Below are positions 1 through 7,724 of a stretch of 64,000 bases of DNA, in pieces. Origin of the DNA: Bacteroidota bacterium (GTDB taxonomy: Bacteria > Bacteroidota > Bacteroidia > Chitinophagales > Saprospiraceae); NCBI GenBank assembly GCA_016124585.1, contig WGNL01000005.1, forward strand, positions 1 through 64,000. Reading direction: 5' to 3'. The notes under the pieces were generated by a model, which saw only the letters and a list, made by a program, of their open reading frames with translations, made no database searches and had not been told where the DNA came from. The position numbers and the translations under genes are program-made. Each line of letters opens with the position of its first letter. The first letter of the stretch is position 1.

Positions 1-53
1 GTTCGGCCATTTTTCTTAACATTGTGGCTGTGGCAGTCCGGACATATCGTCAT
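1..53 (-). mobile_element. N-terminus of a probable IS1-family transposase (InsA-like), cut by the window edge
   Basis: On the minus strand an ATG at 53-51 opens a frame reading MTICPDCHSHNVKKNGR before the window ends. A CPxC zinc-knuckle followed by VKKNGR is the start of IS1-type InsA proteins and some related transposases. Only 17 residues are visible, so the family is a recognition call. About 37 bases separate this start from the point (near 87-90) where the neighbouring DUF6624 frame opens. That is a reasonable distance for an IS end, and ATGACC at 83-88 may be the end of the element (GGTCAT on the minus strand). The other end, the second IS1 frame and any target duplication lie outside the window. 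Confidence 0.55.
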
Positions 54-251
54 AGTCTTTGTAGTTTGGTCACTTTAAGATAATGACCATTCCGGAATGC
101 CACTAATTTTTATACCCAGCCTTACATTTTATACACCGCCGCATATTCTTATGAAATAAATCTAGCCAATAGAACACTGGGAGATACTTCGCCGATTTCC
201 ATCGCCTTACAAAAGCTTCAGGACAAAAACCGACAAGAAAATTTAACTGAA

Positions 252-638
252 ATGCAATCAATCATCAGCAAATATGGTTGGCCTAAAAAATCAGAAGTAG
301 GTGAATTGGCTGCCAAATCCTGTTTCTATGTGGTGCAGCATTCACTGGGTGAAAAAGCAAGAAAAAAATACCTGCCAAAATTGAAAAGAGCATGTAGGAA
401 AAAGGAAGCAGATTGGTCAGATTATGCGGCCATGTACGATCATCTTGCATTGGCCGAAACAGGTTATCAGCGCTACGGTACGCAGTTTCACAGAGATGGG
501 TTTAATGGAAAAATTGAATTATCGCCGTTGGAAAACCCCGAATTTGTTGAAAAAAGGCGGAGGGAAATTGGCTTACCACCTTTAATTCCAGTATTGGAAA
601 AGCAAGGGATTCCACTCAATGTGCCACAGCAGGATTAA
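252..638 (+). CDS. DUF6624-family protein, C-terminal part (5' end probably removed by an IS)
   Basis: Residues IISKYGWP, then FYVVQHSLG and later RYGTQFH match the core of DUF6624, a family of unknown function in which the GWP and YGTQ motifs are the best-conserved points. The in-frame reading continues upstream of Met252 without a stop to about position 87. The family-like segment LQKLQDKNRQENL lies there, before any ATG. The natural protein therefore started further upstream, and the visible gene looks like the 3' part of a longer one. The cut falls beside the transposase start at the left edge, which suggests IS insertion. A shortened protein from Met252 is possible. Function is unknown; no signal peptide is visible in the remaining part. 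Confidence 0.6.
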   Translation: MQSIISKYGWPKKSEVGELAAKSCFYVVQHSLGEKARKKYLPKLKRACRKKEADWSDYAAMYDHLALAETGYQRYGTQFHRDGFNGKIELSPLENPEFVEKRRREIGLPPLIPVLEKQGIPLNVPQQD

Positions 639-641
639 CTA

Positions 642-2024
642 TCACAGCGACCCCAAAAACACGAGCAATGCCTCCCTATCTTGCTTGCTCATTTTCTCTA
701 CCACTTGGCGGGATTTTTCCGCTTCACCGCCATGCCAGAGCACCGCTTCCAGCAGGGAGTTCGCTCTGCCATCGTGCAAAAAGTTCGAGTGACCATTGAT
801 GATGGGCGTGAGGCCGATGCCCCAGAGCGGTGCGGTGCGCCATTCCTGGCCGTTGGCAGCGTAGTCGGGTCGGTTGTCTGCGAGGCCCTCGCCCATGTCG
901 TGAAGCAGGAGGTCGGTGTAAGGGTAGATTTTTTGATTGCTCAAAAATGCCAGTCCATCTGGGTGCTGGGCAGTGGTGAAACTAGCTCGGTGGCAGCCAT
1001 CGCAGCCAGCTTTTTGGAAAAGCGCCTTGCCCTTGCGCACTTGTGTGTCGTCCACGTTGCGACGAGCAGGCACGCCGAGCGACTGCGTGTAAAAAGTGGC
1101 TGCATGCAAGGTTTCCTGACTGATTTCAGGGTCGTCGGCAGTGCCATCGCAGGCGGGATTTCCAACGCAGTTTTCGTTGGGGAAAAGCGGTGAGGTCACG
1201 CCCATGTCTTCCACGAATGCGGCGGCTGACTGCTGTTCCAGCGTCGGCTGACTCGCCTTCCACCCAAAGCGGCCAAGCGCCATTTGCTGCTTTTTTTCAT
1301 CAAAAACATAGTTCGCCTTGCCAGAAATACCGTCGCCATTTACATCATTTTCATCCACAAAACTCAAAATATCCGCCTCTGAAATTGCCTCGAAGAGGCC
1401 CAGTCCAATCACTTGCGAAGCAATGCGGGGAGAAATCATCACATTGCTCGGCAGGTTACCATCGTAGCCGTTTTTCAGGGTAAAAATCGGCTTGCGCAAA
1501 GTCACCGTTTCTCCATCAGCAAGGGTTTTCGTCAGTTCCTCCCATTGAAATTCTACTTCTGCTTCGGGTTGCGTGTTGTAAATCGCCCGTTGCTGCAACT
1601 GTCCGCCATAACCCGGCACGGATAGCGGCCCGCCATGTGGCCCCGCGCCAGGAACGCTGATTCGTATCAGCAAACCACCGAGGTCGCTGGCGTCATCAGG
1701 GAAAGGTGAGCGGCCATTTCGACCGTGGCAAGAGGCGCAGGAAGTGTTGTTAAAAAAAGGCCCAAGACCAGGGTTAACTTCAGATGGGGCAGTCACGAAG
1801 GTTGCCTCAAAACCTATATCCCCTAGCGCATGGAGGTTGGTTTCGTCTGCTGACATATTGGGTGCGGGCTGCTCAAACAAGGCACTGAACGTCCCAAAAA
1901 CCGTTGTTTCACCACCAGCATTAATCTCAGATGGATCGGGTGTTGGCAAGGAGTCTGACTCTTTTTTACAAGCCATCACCAACAAAATGGCCAGCGCCAA
2001 TAGGGTGAAAGTTGATTTTTTCAT
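642..2024 (-). CDS. Di-haem oxidoreductase-family lipoprotein (DUF1111-type, two CxxCH motifs)
   Basis: A 460-residue exported c-type cytochrome. The N-terminus is a lipoprotein signal peptide with lipobox LVMAC (Cys19). CASCH at residues 96-100 and CDGCH at 341-345 are two haem c binding sites, spaced as in the di-haem oxidoreductase family once called thiol oxidoreductases. A late LHDGRA segment fits the second haem domain of that family. It is the last gene of a minus-strand operon after an outer-membrane barrel and an imelysin lipoprotein (gap 63 bases). Imelysin/di-haem neighbours are recurrent in Bacteroidota and are usually linked to iron acquisition or redox at the cell surface. The electron donor and substrate cannot be read from sequence. 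Confidence 0.85.
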   Translation of the reverse strand: MKKSTFTLLALAILLVMACKKESDSLPTPDPSEINAGGETTVFGTFSALFEQPAPNMSADETNLHALGDIGFEATFVTAPSEVNPGLGPFFNNTSCASCHGRNGRSPFPDDASDLGGLLIRISVPGAGPHGGPLSVPGYGGQLQQRAIYNTQPEAEVEFQWEELTKTLADGETVTLRKPIFTLKNGYDGNLPSNVMISPRIASQVIGLGLFEAISEADILSFVDENDVNGDGISGKANYVFDEKKQQMALGRFGWKASQPTLEQQSAAAFVEDMGVTSPLFPNENCVGNPACDGTADDPEISQETLHAATFYTQSLGVPARRNVDDTQVRKGKALFQKAGCDGCHRASFTTAQHPDGLAFLSNQKIYPYTDLLLHDMGEGLADNRPDYAANGQEWRTAPLWGIGLTPIINGHSNFLHDGRANSLLEAVLWHGGEAEKSRQVVEKMSKQDREALLVFLGSL

Positions 2025-2087
2025 GGCAAAGTTTTAAATGTTTTTAGGGGTTTGGGCCTCCAAAATTGAAGGCCCAAAATTATCACT

Positions 2088-3146
2088 TTACAGATTAGAA
2101 ACTACGGGAAGCACTTCCGATTGTAGGGTATCAAGCAGTTTTCGAACAGCCTGTTGTGCAGTTTGCACGGTGCTTGGGCTATTGAAAATGGCAGAGGTAA
2201 ATGTACCCTCAATACTTTCAATGGCAATGATTGCCTCAGCGATTTCTTGTTTCACTTTGTCGTCTAAGGACGGGTTTTTCGCTGAAATCAAAGCGGACAT
2301 CCCGCTGCCATTGGTGTTGAAATGCGTGCCCAGCCAGATATTCTGCACACTGCGGATATTGTCGGCAAAATCGGCTTTAGAATTTGCACTGAAACGGCTT
2401 TCCTCCAGTGTCAGGTTTTGCTGCGAAAATGGTTCGTTGATTTTGCCATTGGCTACTTCGTCCGAGATAGCTACTAGGCCGTTGGTTATTTCCTCCAGCA
2501 CCGCTTTTTGGGATGGGTAAATGCTAGCCGATGTGCCAGCCTCCTTGAAGTTTTTTACAAAATTGCCTGCGCTGGCCAACCAGGATTGGTAGAGCTGCTC
2601 TGTGATACCCTTCAGACTTTCCCCGCTTGCACTGAGGTATTCAAATTGGCGAGTGGTGAAATCACCGACCAATTTTTCGCCGGTTGCCCCAAAAAGCAGG
2701 TATTCAATGGTATGAAAACCTTTGAGCGTCCCATCCAGCCCATCCAGATATTCCTTGGTCAAATTATTGGAGCTAGCCAACACGTTGTCAAGGTCGGTTT
2801 GGTTCACCGGCCAGGAGTCCATCGAAGGGTCTAGTCCCTTGGTGTCCACAGGGCCGTAGAGAAAGCCTTCGCTGAGTTCCCAAGGCCTGCGGGCATCTCG
2901 CCAAGCTTGCCGGGCGGCTTCTAGGTTAGGTGCTGTTGGGCTGGCCTCCAAAGTGTTGAGGGAGGTGAGCAAAGAACCAGCCTTCGCATCCAGGTCAGCA
3001 TAGGTGGAAATGATGACGTCATCGGCGATGTTGGCGATGATGGCACTGTGGTCATCACTTGGGGTTACTTTCGTATCGTCATCTGAACAACCAAAAGCCA
3101 GTAAAATCAAGATAAAAATAGGTGCAAATTGAAATTTAAGATTCAT
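2088..3146 (-). CDS. Imelysin family lipoprotein (iron-regulated protein type)
   Basis: A 352-residue predicted lipoprotein with lipobox LLAFGC (Cys20). The helical imelysin/peptidase-M75-like fold is indicated by the GxHxxE motif GFHTIE at residues 143-148, the hallmark of imelysin and EfeO-type proteins, which is thought to bind metal. An R/WE-rich helix (ARRPWELSEGF, about 85-95) precedes it. The family contains IrpA/ICMP-like periplasmic proteins linked to iron uptake; enzymatic activity is generally doubted. It sits between an outer-membrane barrel gene upstream and the di-haem cytochrome downstream on the same strand, and all three are probably co-transcribed from the promoter at 4538-4568. 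Confidence 0.85.
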   Translation of the reverse strand: MNLKFQFAPIFILILLAFGCSDDDTKVTPSDDHSAIIANIADDVIISTYADLDAKAGSLLTSLNTLEASPTAPNLEAARQAWRDARRPWELSEGFLYGPVDTKGLDPSMDSWPVNQTDLDNVLASSNNLTKEYLDGLDGTLKGFHTIEYLLFGATGEKLVGDFTTRQFEYLSASGESLKGITEQLYQSWLASAGNFVKNFKEAGTSASIYPSQKAVLEEITNGLVAISDEVANGKINEPFSQQNLTLEESRFSANSKADFADNIRSVQNIWLGTHFNTNGSGMSALISAKNPSLDDKVKQEIAEAIIAIESIEGTFTSAIFNSPSTVQTAQQAVRKLLDTLQSEVLPVVSNL

Positions 3147-3219
3147 AGTCTATTAACTTTTGTTGATAAGTTTTGATGTGGAAATTGTGGGGTGAAAGCC
3201 AGTTTTCATCCCGGTTGAA

Positions 3220-4494
3220 TCAATGAAAATCCCAGGCTAAGCCAGCAACGAAAGTCTTTTCAGAAGTGCCGCCGTCAATACTGGTAGGGGCTGGGGCACC
3301 GACTTTGCGAAGCGAATACTGCAACTTCAAATGCACATCGTGCAGGAGTTGGTAAACCAGCCCAGCAGTGAATGTTTTGCGTTCCCAGCGAGGGTTGTTG
3401 AAAACAAGCCCTTCCGTTGCCTGCATGGTGTCGTAATAATCGGTGCGTAAGTAGGCCACGACACTCGACTGCTCGGAAGCTTGAGCGATGGACTGGTGGC
3501 GGAGCATTTCAGCGCCCAATTCCACGTAGCCCGCCAAGGCTGCCGCACCAACGGGAGTTCGCTTGACATTGAGGTTGTTGGAAAGGTTACGGTTGGCATT
3601 GGTTACTGCTTCCGAATTGTCGAGGCGGCCATAAATGGCCAGCGCTTGGAGGTATGCCCGCCCAAAACGCAACGAAGTGTGCCCTTCCACCATCATAACC
3701 GGTGCCTTTACCTTGAGGTCGGGTTTTGGGCGGTTGCCCGTCGAATTCCCGTAATAGGCTGATGCGCCAATGAGCTGTCCGCCAAATCGAAAGTCGGCAC
3801 GGACACAAGCGGCAAAATCCTCAGCGTTGGCCATTTCGAAGCGGCGTTGGTTGCCGCGTTTTATCCAGTTGGCGGAGTTGAAGGCAGCATTGTCAAGACC
3901 ATTCACGAAGGCGAAGTGGAGGCTAAGGCTGTTAGTGCCAATGGCTTTTGCTGTTGAAAATAACAGGCCGGTTTCCGTCCAATTATTGGGCAAAATGGCA
4001 GCTTCTGCTTCCGAAAGCTGTGCGGTTCGGTAATCCGTTGGCTCGTCTTTGTAGTCATCGAACCACATCGAAAAAGGAACCTTCACCCGACCAGCTTGCA
4101 GGCTCCAGTTTTTGCTCAAAAATTCCAGGTTCATTTGTTCTACCCAAACTTCACCGCCTTTGGAGACGTCAAATTCAAACTCACCGAATTCTTCAAAACG
4201 GTCAAACTCAACGCTGACGCCTGTTCCACCATGTTCAAATTCGATTTCTGAATTGAAGCGCAATCGTTCGCTACGCTGGTAATTCAGTTCAAAAACCAGC
4301 TTTTCGTTGTCGATGGCGTTGCGCTTCACAGTGTCGGTCTGCCAATCAAAATCATAGTAATTAATTGCGCCGTAGACCTCCAATTCACAATTTTTGAGCA
4401 AGGACCTATGCCTCGAACTATCTTGTTGTGCCTGCAAACTGCCCACAGAAAAAAGCAGGATTGCAATCAGTATGCATAAATTGGTAGATTTCAC
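3220..4494 (-). CDS. Outer-membrane beta-barrel (porin-like) protein of the imelysin operon
   Basis: A 424-residue protein with a clean signal peptide immediately after the chosen GTG start (VKSTNLCILIAIL...SLQA). It then consists of alternating hydrophobic/polar strands typical of a barrel, and ends in the aromatic terminus AWDFH. It resembles phosphate-selective-porin-like barrels, but substrate is unknown. A longer in-frame GTG start at 4572 exists. It is rejected because it would put about 26 charged and aromatic residues ahead of the signal peptide, and because the best promoter lies at 4538-4568, downstream of that codon. First gene of the operon with imelysin (gap 73) and the di-haem lipoprotein, so a role in letting metal or a ligand through the outer membrane is a reasonable inference. 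Confidence 0.75.
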   Translation of the reverse strand: MKSTNLCILIAILLFSVGSLQAQQDSSRHRSLLKNCELEVYGAINYYDFDWQTDTVKRNAIDNEKLVFELNYQRSERLRFNSEIEFEHGGTGVSVEFDRFEEFGEFEFDVSKGGEVWVEQMNLEFLSKNWSLQAGRVKVPFSMWFDDYKDEPTDYRTAQLSEAEAAILPNNWTETGLLFSTAKAIGTNSLSLHFAFVNGLDNAAFNSANWIKRGNQRRFEMANAEDFAACVRADFRFGGQLIGASAYYGNSTGNRPKPDLKVKAPVMMVEGHTSLRFGRAYLQALAIYGRLDNSEAVTNANRNLSNNLNVKRTPVGAAALAGYVELGAEMLRHQSIAQASEQSSVVAYLRTDYYDTMQATEGLVFNNPRWERKTFTAGLVYQLLHDVHLKLQYSLRKVGAPAPTSIDGGTSEKTFVAGLAWDFH

Positions 4495-4537
4495 AATCAG
4501 AAGGTTTTCCTTATGTTGAATTTGTCTAAATAAAGCG

Positions 4538-4568
4538 CAAAGGTAGGTGCGGGTCATCCAGTCAACAA
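4538..4568 (-). promoter_or_regulatory. Promoter of the porin-imelysin-di-haem operon
   Basis: On the minus strand TTG (4568-4566) is followed after 20 bases by TACCTTTG (4545-4538). This fits the Bacteroidota consensus TTG-N19-21-TAnnTTTG exactly. Transcription would begin near 4531, giving a leader of about 37 bases to the GTG at 4494. No clear operator is visible. Confidence 0.65.
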
Positions 4569-4655
4569 TCACTGAATTTTAGAATTTAATGCCCGCAATT
4601 TTAGTGAGGAAGGATACCTAATATTCGGTAGGCAATGACAAAAACAAAGATAGCT

Positions 4656-5501
4656 TCAAGATTTTTTGGCTAAATACACGCCATTTGGCTCGATACGAAC
4701 TTGTCGCTCTTTATATAATTTTCCGAGCGTCATTTTGAAGGTTTTTTTGCTCATCTCGAATACACGTGCGATGTCTTCAGGGTCACTTTTGTCACCAAAC
4801 GGAAGGAACCCATTGTTGGCTTCCAATTTAGCGAGTAATTTTTGGGAGTTGGTTTCCACCTTGCCGTAGCCGGGACGTTGGAGGCTTACGTCAATTTTGC
4901 CATCAGGCCGCACCGTTTTTACATACCCCTTGCGTTCATCGCCACGCTGCACCTCCTCAAAGAGCTCGTTCCAATAAACCAAGCCTCGGAACTGGTGATT
5001 GATGATGACATTGACGCCAAGGTCGGTTTGGTCATCTATCAGTACATCTACGGCTTGGCCTTTTTTGATATCAATGTTTTCTTTTTGTAGAAACTTCTGG
5101 TAGCGTCCGCTGGCCACCAATCGCTCGGTTTTTTCATCCAAAAAAAGGTAAACCATGTACCAACCGCCCACATGCATCCGACCAGGTTGTTCTTTGAATG
5201 GCACCATCAGATCCTTTTCCAGCCCCCATTCGAGAAAAGCGCCAATATTGTTGACTTCCCGCACCTGTAAACAGGCGAATTGGTTGAGCAATATCTTTGG
5301 TTCGGCGGTGGTTGCGGTGATTCGGTCCTCGCTATCCTTGAATATGAAAACCCTTAAGTACTGGCCTTCTTCCAGCCCATCTTCGGGGATGAACTTATTG
5401 GGCAAAAGCACCTCACGGGTACCTTCCCGGTCGGTCAGGTAAACTCCGTTGTCTGTTTGCCGAACGGCACGGAGGCGGTTGAATTTTCCGAGGATAATCA
5501 T
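4656..5501 (-). CDS. cvfB: CvfB/YitL-type S1-like RNA-binding protein
   Basis: A 281-residue cytoplasmic protein built of successive S1-like OB folds and a C-terminal winged helix. The central segment (IGAFLEWGLEKDLMVPF, near residues 86-102) is the characteristic S1 strand in this family, and the C-terminus (MSKKTFKMTLGKLYKE) fits the winged-helix module. CvfB in Staphylococcus binds RNA and affects virulence-factor expression; in Bacteroidota the role is not defined. It lies 45 bases downstream of panC on the same strand and is probably in one transcript with it. Confidence 0.8.
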   Translation of the reverse strand: MIILGKFNRLRAVRQTDNGVYLTDREGTREVLLPNKFIPEDGLEEGQYLRVFIFKDSEDRITATTAEPKILLNQFACLQVREVNNIGAFLEWGLEKDLMVPFKEQPGRMHVGGWYMVYLFLDEKTERLVASGRYQKFLQKENIDIKKGQAVDVLIDDQTDLGVNVIINHQFRGLVYWNELFEEVQRGDERKGYVKTVRPDGKIDVSLQRPGYGKVETNSQKLLAKLEANNGFLPFGDKSDPEDIARVFEMSKKTFKMTLGKLYKERQVRIEPNGVYLAKKS

Positions 5502-5546
5502 GACTGGATTGTACTGTTTTTAAGCTGTTTCATTGTTTCTTGGCTA

Positions 5547-6395
5547 CTACGTTTTCATCACAAGGTTATCAATCAGCCTTACATCCCCCAATCTTACGGC
5601 AGTACAAGCAACCACCGTTTCATGGTCTTCGAAAATATCAACTGGAAGTAAAGTTTTTCCATCCACAATTTCAAAGTACTCTGGCTCCATACCTTCAACA
5701 CTCAGTGCCTTCCTCGCTGCCTTTTTGAGGGCTTCGGGCCATTCTGTGTGCATATTTGCCTTGGCTTCTCTGAGGGTTTGGAAGATGAGCGGGGCAAGTG
5801 CTCGCTGTTCAGACGAAAGTCTTTGGTTGCGACTGCTCATGGCAAGTCCGTCAGTTTCCCGCACGGTAGTGCACATAGTCAGCCTGACAGGAAGCTTAGT
5901 CAAAGCAAGCATTTGTTGTACGATGGCAAATTGCTGGTAGTCTTTTTGCCCCATAAAAAGCTGGTCAGGCTGAACGATGTCAAGCAGGCGTTTAACAACC
6001 TGCGCTACCCCTGCAAAATGGCCAGGGCGGTGAGTTCCTTCCATGGGCTGGTCAAGGTATCCAAAATCAAGTTTTAACGGAGCCAATTGTCCTTCGGGAT
6101 AAACTTCTGATACATCTGGCATAAAAAGCACCGTGCACCCGGCTTGGAGGAGTAAGTCAATATCTTTTTCCGGCGTTCGAGGGTATTTGGCGAGGTCGGC
6201 AGCTTCGTTGAATTGAGTTGGGTTTACAAATATGCTGCAAACCGTACAGTTGGTTTCAGACACAGACTGTCGAATCAAGGCGGCATGGCCAGCGTGTAAG
6301 GCCCCCATCGTTGGTACAAATCCAATCGTTTTACCTGCCTGTTTTTGGAGGTCTAGATATCGTCTTAGGTCAGTAATTTTTTTGAACAAGTACAT
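5547..6395 (-). CDS. panC: Pantoate--beta-alanine ligase
   Basis: Condenses (R)-pantoate with beta-alanine using ATP to make pantothenate, the precursor of coenzyme A; cytoplasmic. The HIGH-like nucleotidylyl-transferase motif appears as PTMGALHAGH, followed by FVNPTQF and the QKDYQQ segment near the ATP site. The start at 6395 (MYLFKKITDLR) gives 282 residues, the usual length. An in-frame start at 6428 adds 11 residues without family support. It is divergent from the glycogen-synthase-like gene, a neighbour pair common in this phylum, and leads into cvfB. Confidence 0.95.
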   Translation of the reverse strand: MYLFKKITDLRRYLDLQKQAGKTIGFVPTMGALHAGHAALIRQSVSETNCTVCSIFVNPTQFNEAADLAKYPRTPEKDIDLLLQAGCTVLFMPDVSEVYPEGQLAPLKLDFGYLDQPMEGTHRPGHFAGVAQVVKRLLDIVQPDQLFMGQKDYQQFAIVQQMLALTKLPVRLTMCTTVRETDGLAMSSRNQRLSSEQRALAPLIFQTLREAKANMHTEWPEALKKAARKALSVEGMEPEYFEIVDGKTLLPVDIFEDHETVVACTAVRLGDVRLIDNLVMKT

Positions 6396-6730
6396 ATAAG
6401 TAGGGGATTGGAGGCTAAAACCTAACAAGGTGTGCCATTACATTTTGCTTGAACATTAAAAAATCAGACAAAAGTAGCCCATTTTGTAAAGTTGGGGCTA
6501 AATACTCAAAGTGGTGTTGCTTGTTGATAATCAGCAAAAAGAATAATGGAGGGAGGAAAATACTGCCAACAAAGGATTTTGGGCTTCAAAATGTGCAGAA
6601 TTTGCTATCACTCTGACAGTCTTGCGGAATTTTATGTGCCCAAAAGGTGCAATAGTCCGGTATTTTTTTTAGTATCTTTGCAGCCAAGTTCATTGAGAAA
6701 CATATTTTTTATTAAAAAACTCAAAACAAC
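6396..6730. promoter_or_regulatory. Divergent panC / glycogen-synthase intergenic region with two -7 boxes
   Basis: No gene is supported here; an open frame at 6546-6737 lacks family features. On the plus strand TATCTTTG at 6673-6680 is a good TAnnTTTG -7 box for the glycogen-synthase-like gene, giving a leader of about 43 bases. On the minus strand TACTTTTG at 6476-6469 is a matching -7 box for panC. Neither has an obvious TTG at the expected -33 distance. Confidence 0.5.
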
Positions 6731-7555
6731 ATGGTAGAGAAAAAGAAGCTATTGTTTGTGACGCAGGAGTTGGATCCTTATACGGCCATCACGGAGGTAT
6801 CCGAAATTGTAAAAAAGCTACCAGAATACGCCCAATCAAACGGCATGGAAATACGGGTGCTAATGCCCCGATACGGCACTATCAACGAACGCAGGCACAG
6901 GTTGCACGAAGTTGTGCGGCTTTCAGGTATGAACATTATCGTTGACGACGATGATTATCCATTGATAATTAAGGTAGCCTCATTGCCTGGTGCAAGACTT
7001 CAGGTATATTTCCTTGATAACGACGATTTCTTCAAACGTAAGTCTGGTTTTGCGGATGATGCTGGGAATCCTTATGAAGATAACCCTGACCGCATGATTT
7101 TCTTTTGCAAAGGCGTAATTGAAACTGTTAGGAAATTTGGCTGGCCACCTGATATTATCCATTGTCATGGCTGGATGACGAGCCTAATTCCGATGTACAT
7201 CCGCGAAGCCTACAAAACAGAGCCTTTGTTCCAAAGTTCAAAGATTATTTATTCTGCCTATGATAGTAAGATGGACAGCTTCTTCAATGATGCTTTCATC
7301 GAGAAGGCCAGTATCAATAACCTCAACCGCAGTAACTTAGATGCCTATCTCAACGGCGATAATGTGTTTTTGCACAAAGGGGCTATCATGTATGCTGATG
7401 CCATCATCAGGGGCAGTGAACACCTTCCCGAAGAGGTAGAACAGCTGATAGCAGATTCTGGCAAACCAGCACTTGAATATCAGACAGAAGAAGAAATGCT
7501 GCCAGTTTACATGGATTTTTATAATTCCATGATGGTAGAAGAGGAAGCCGTCTAA
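6731..7555 (+). CDS. Glycogen/starch synthase-like protein, N-terminal GT5 domain only
   Basis: A 274-residue protein matching only the N-terminal catalytic domain of GT5 glycogen synthase. Visible are the opening LLFVTQELDPYTAITEVSEIVKKLP, the RVLMPRYGTI strand and the IIHCHGWMTSLIPMYI segment that lines the ADP-glucose side. A full GlgA has about 470-500 residues with a second Rossmann domain; here the frame stops after the first. Such short stand-alone forms are conserved across Bacteroidota next to panC and DUF4270, so this is not a truncation peculiar to this genome. The usual N-terminal KxGGL ADP-glucose loop is absent: the equivalent stretch reads TEVSEIVKKL. Synthase activity is therefore doubtful. 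Confidence 0.8.
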   Translation: MVEKKKLLFVTQELDPYTAITEVSEIVKKLPEYAQSNGMEIRVLMPRYGTINERRHRLHEVVRLSGMNIIVDDDDYPLIIKVASLPGARLQVYFLDNDDFFKRKSGFADDAGNPYEDNPDRMIFFCKGVIETVRKFGWPPDIIHCHGWMTSLIPMYIREAYKTEPLFQSSKIIYSAYDSKMDSFFNDAFIEKASINNLNRSNLDAYLNGDNVFLHKGAIMYADAIIRGSEHLPEEVEQLIADSGKPALEYQTEEEMLPVYMDFYNSMMVEEEAV

Positions 7556-7569
7556 CGATAGTCAACGTG

Positions 7570-7629
7570 TCATTGGTCATTGAGGCTTTTTGATTATTTG
7601 ATTTTTATAAAGCTTGTAATGACCAATGA
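7570..7629. terminator. 12-bp inverted repeat between glycogen-synthase-like gene and DUF4270 gene
   Basis: TCATTGGTCATT (7570-7581) is perfectly complementary to AATGACCAATGA (7618-7629), with a 36-base loop. It lies 14 bases after the stop of the preceding gene. It could fold as a weak terminator or attenuator, but there is no T-run after it. Confidence 0.35.
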
Positions 7630-7724
7630 TATTTGACATAATGACTAGTAACCAACCATTACCACCACTACTGACTCTTTCCTTTCGACATTTTTTATCG
7701 AAAAAATCATCGGTTTCCTTAAGC

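Noticed and set aside
681-1193. A 170-codon plus-strand open frame opposite the di-haem gene
   Set aside because: It lies wholly antisense to a gene with two CxxCH sites and a lipobox, has no recognisable motif and is explained by the codon bias of the real gene.
6546-6737. A 63-codon frame upstream of the glycogen-synthase-like gene
   Set aside because: It covers the promoter region including the -7 box, overlaps the downstream start and has no recognisable sequence.
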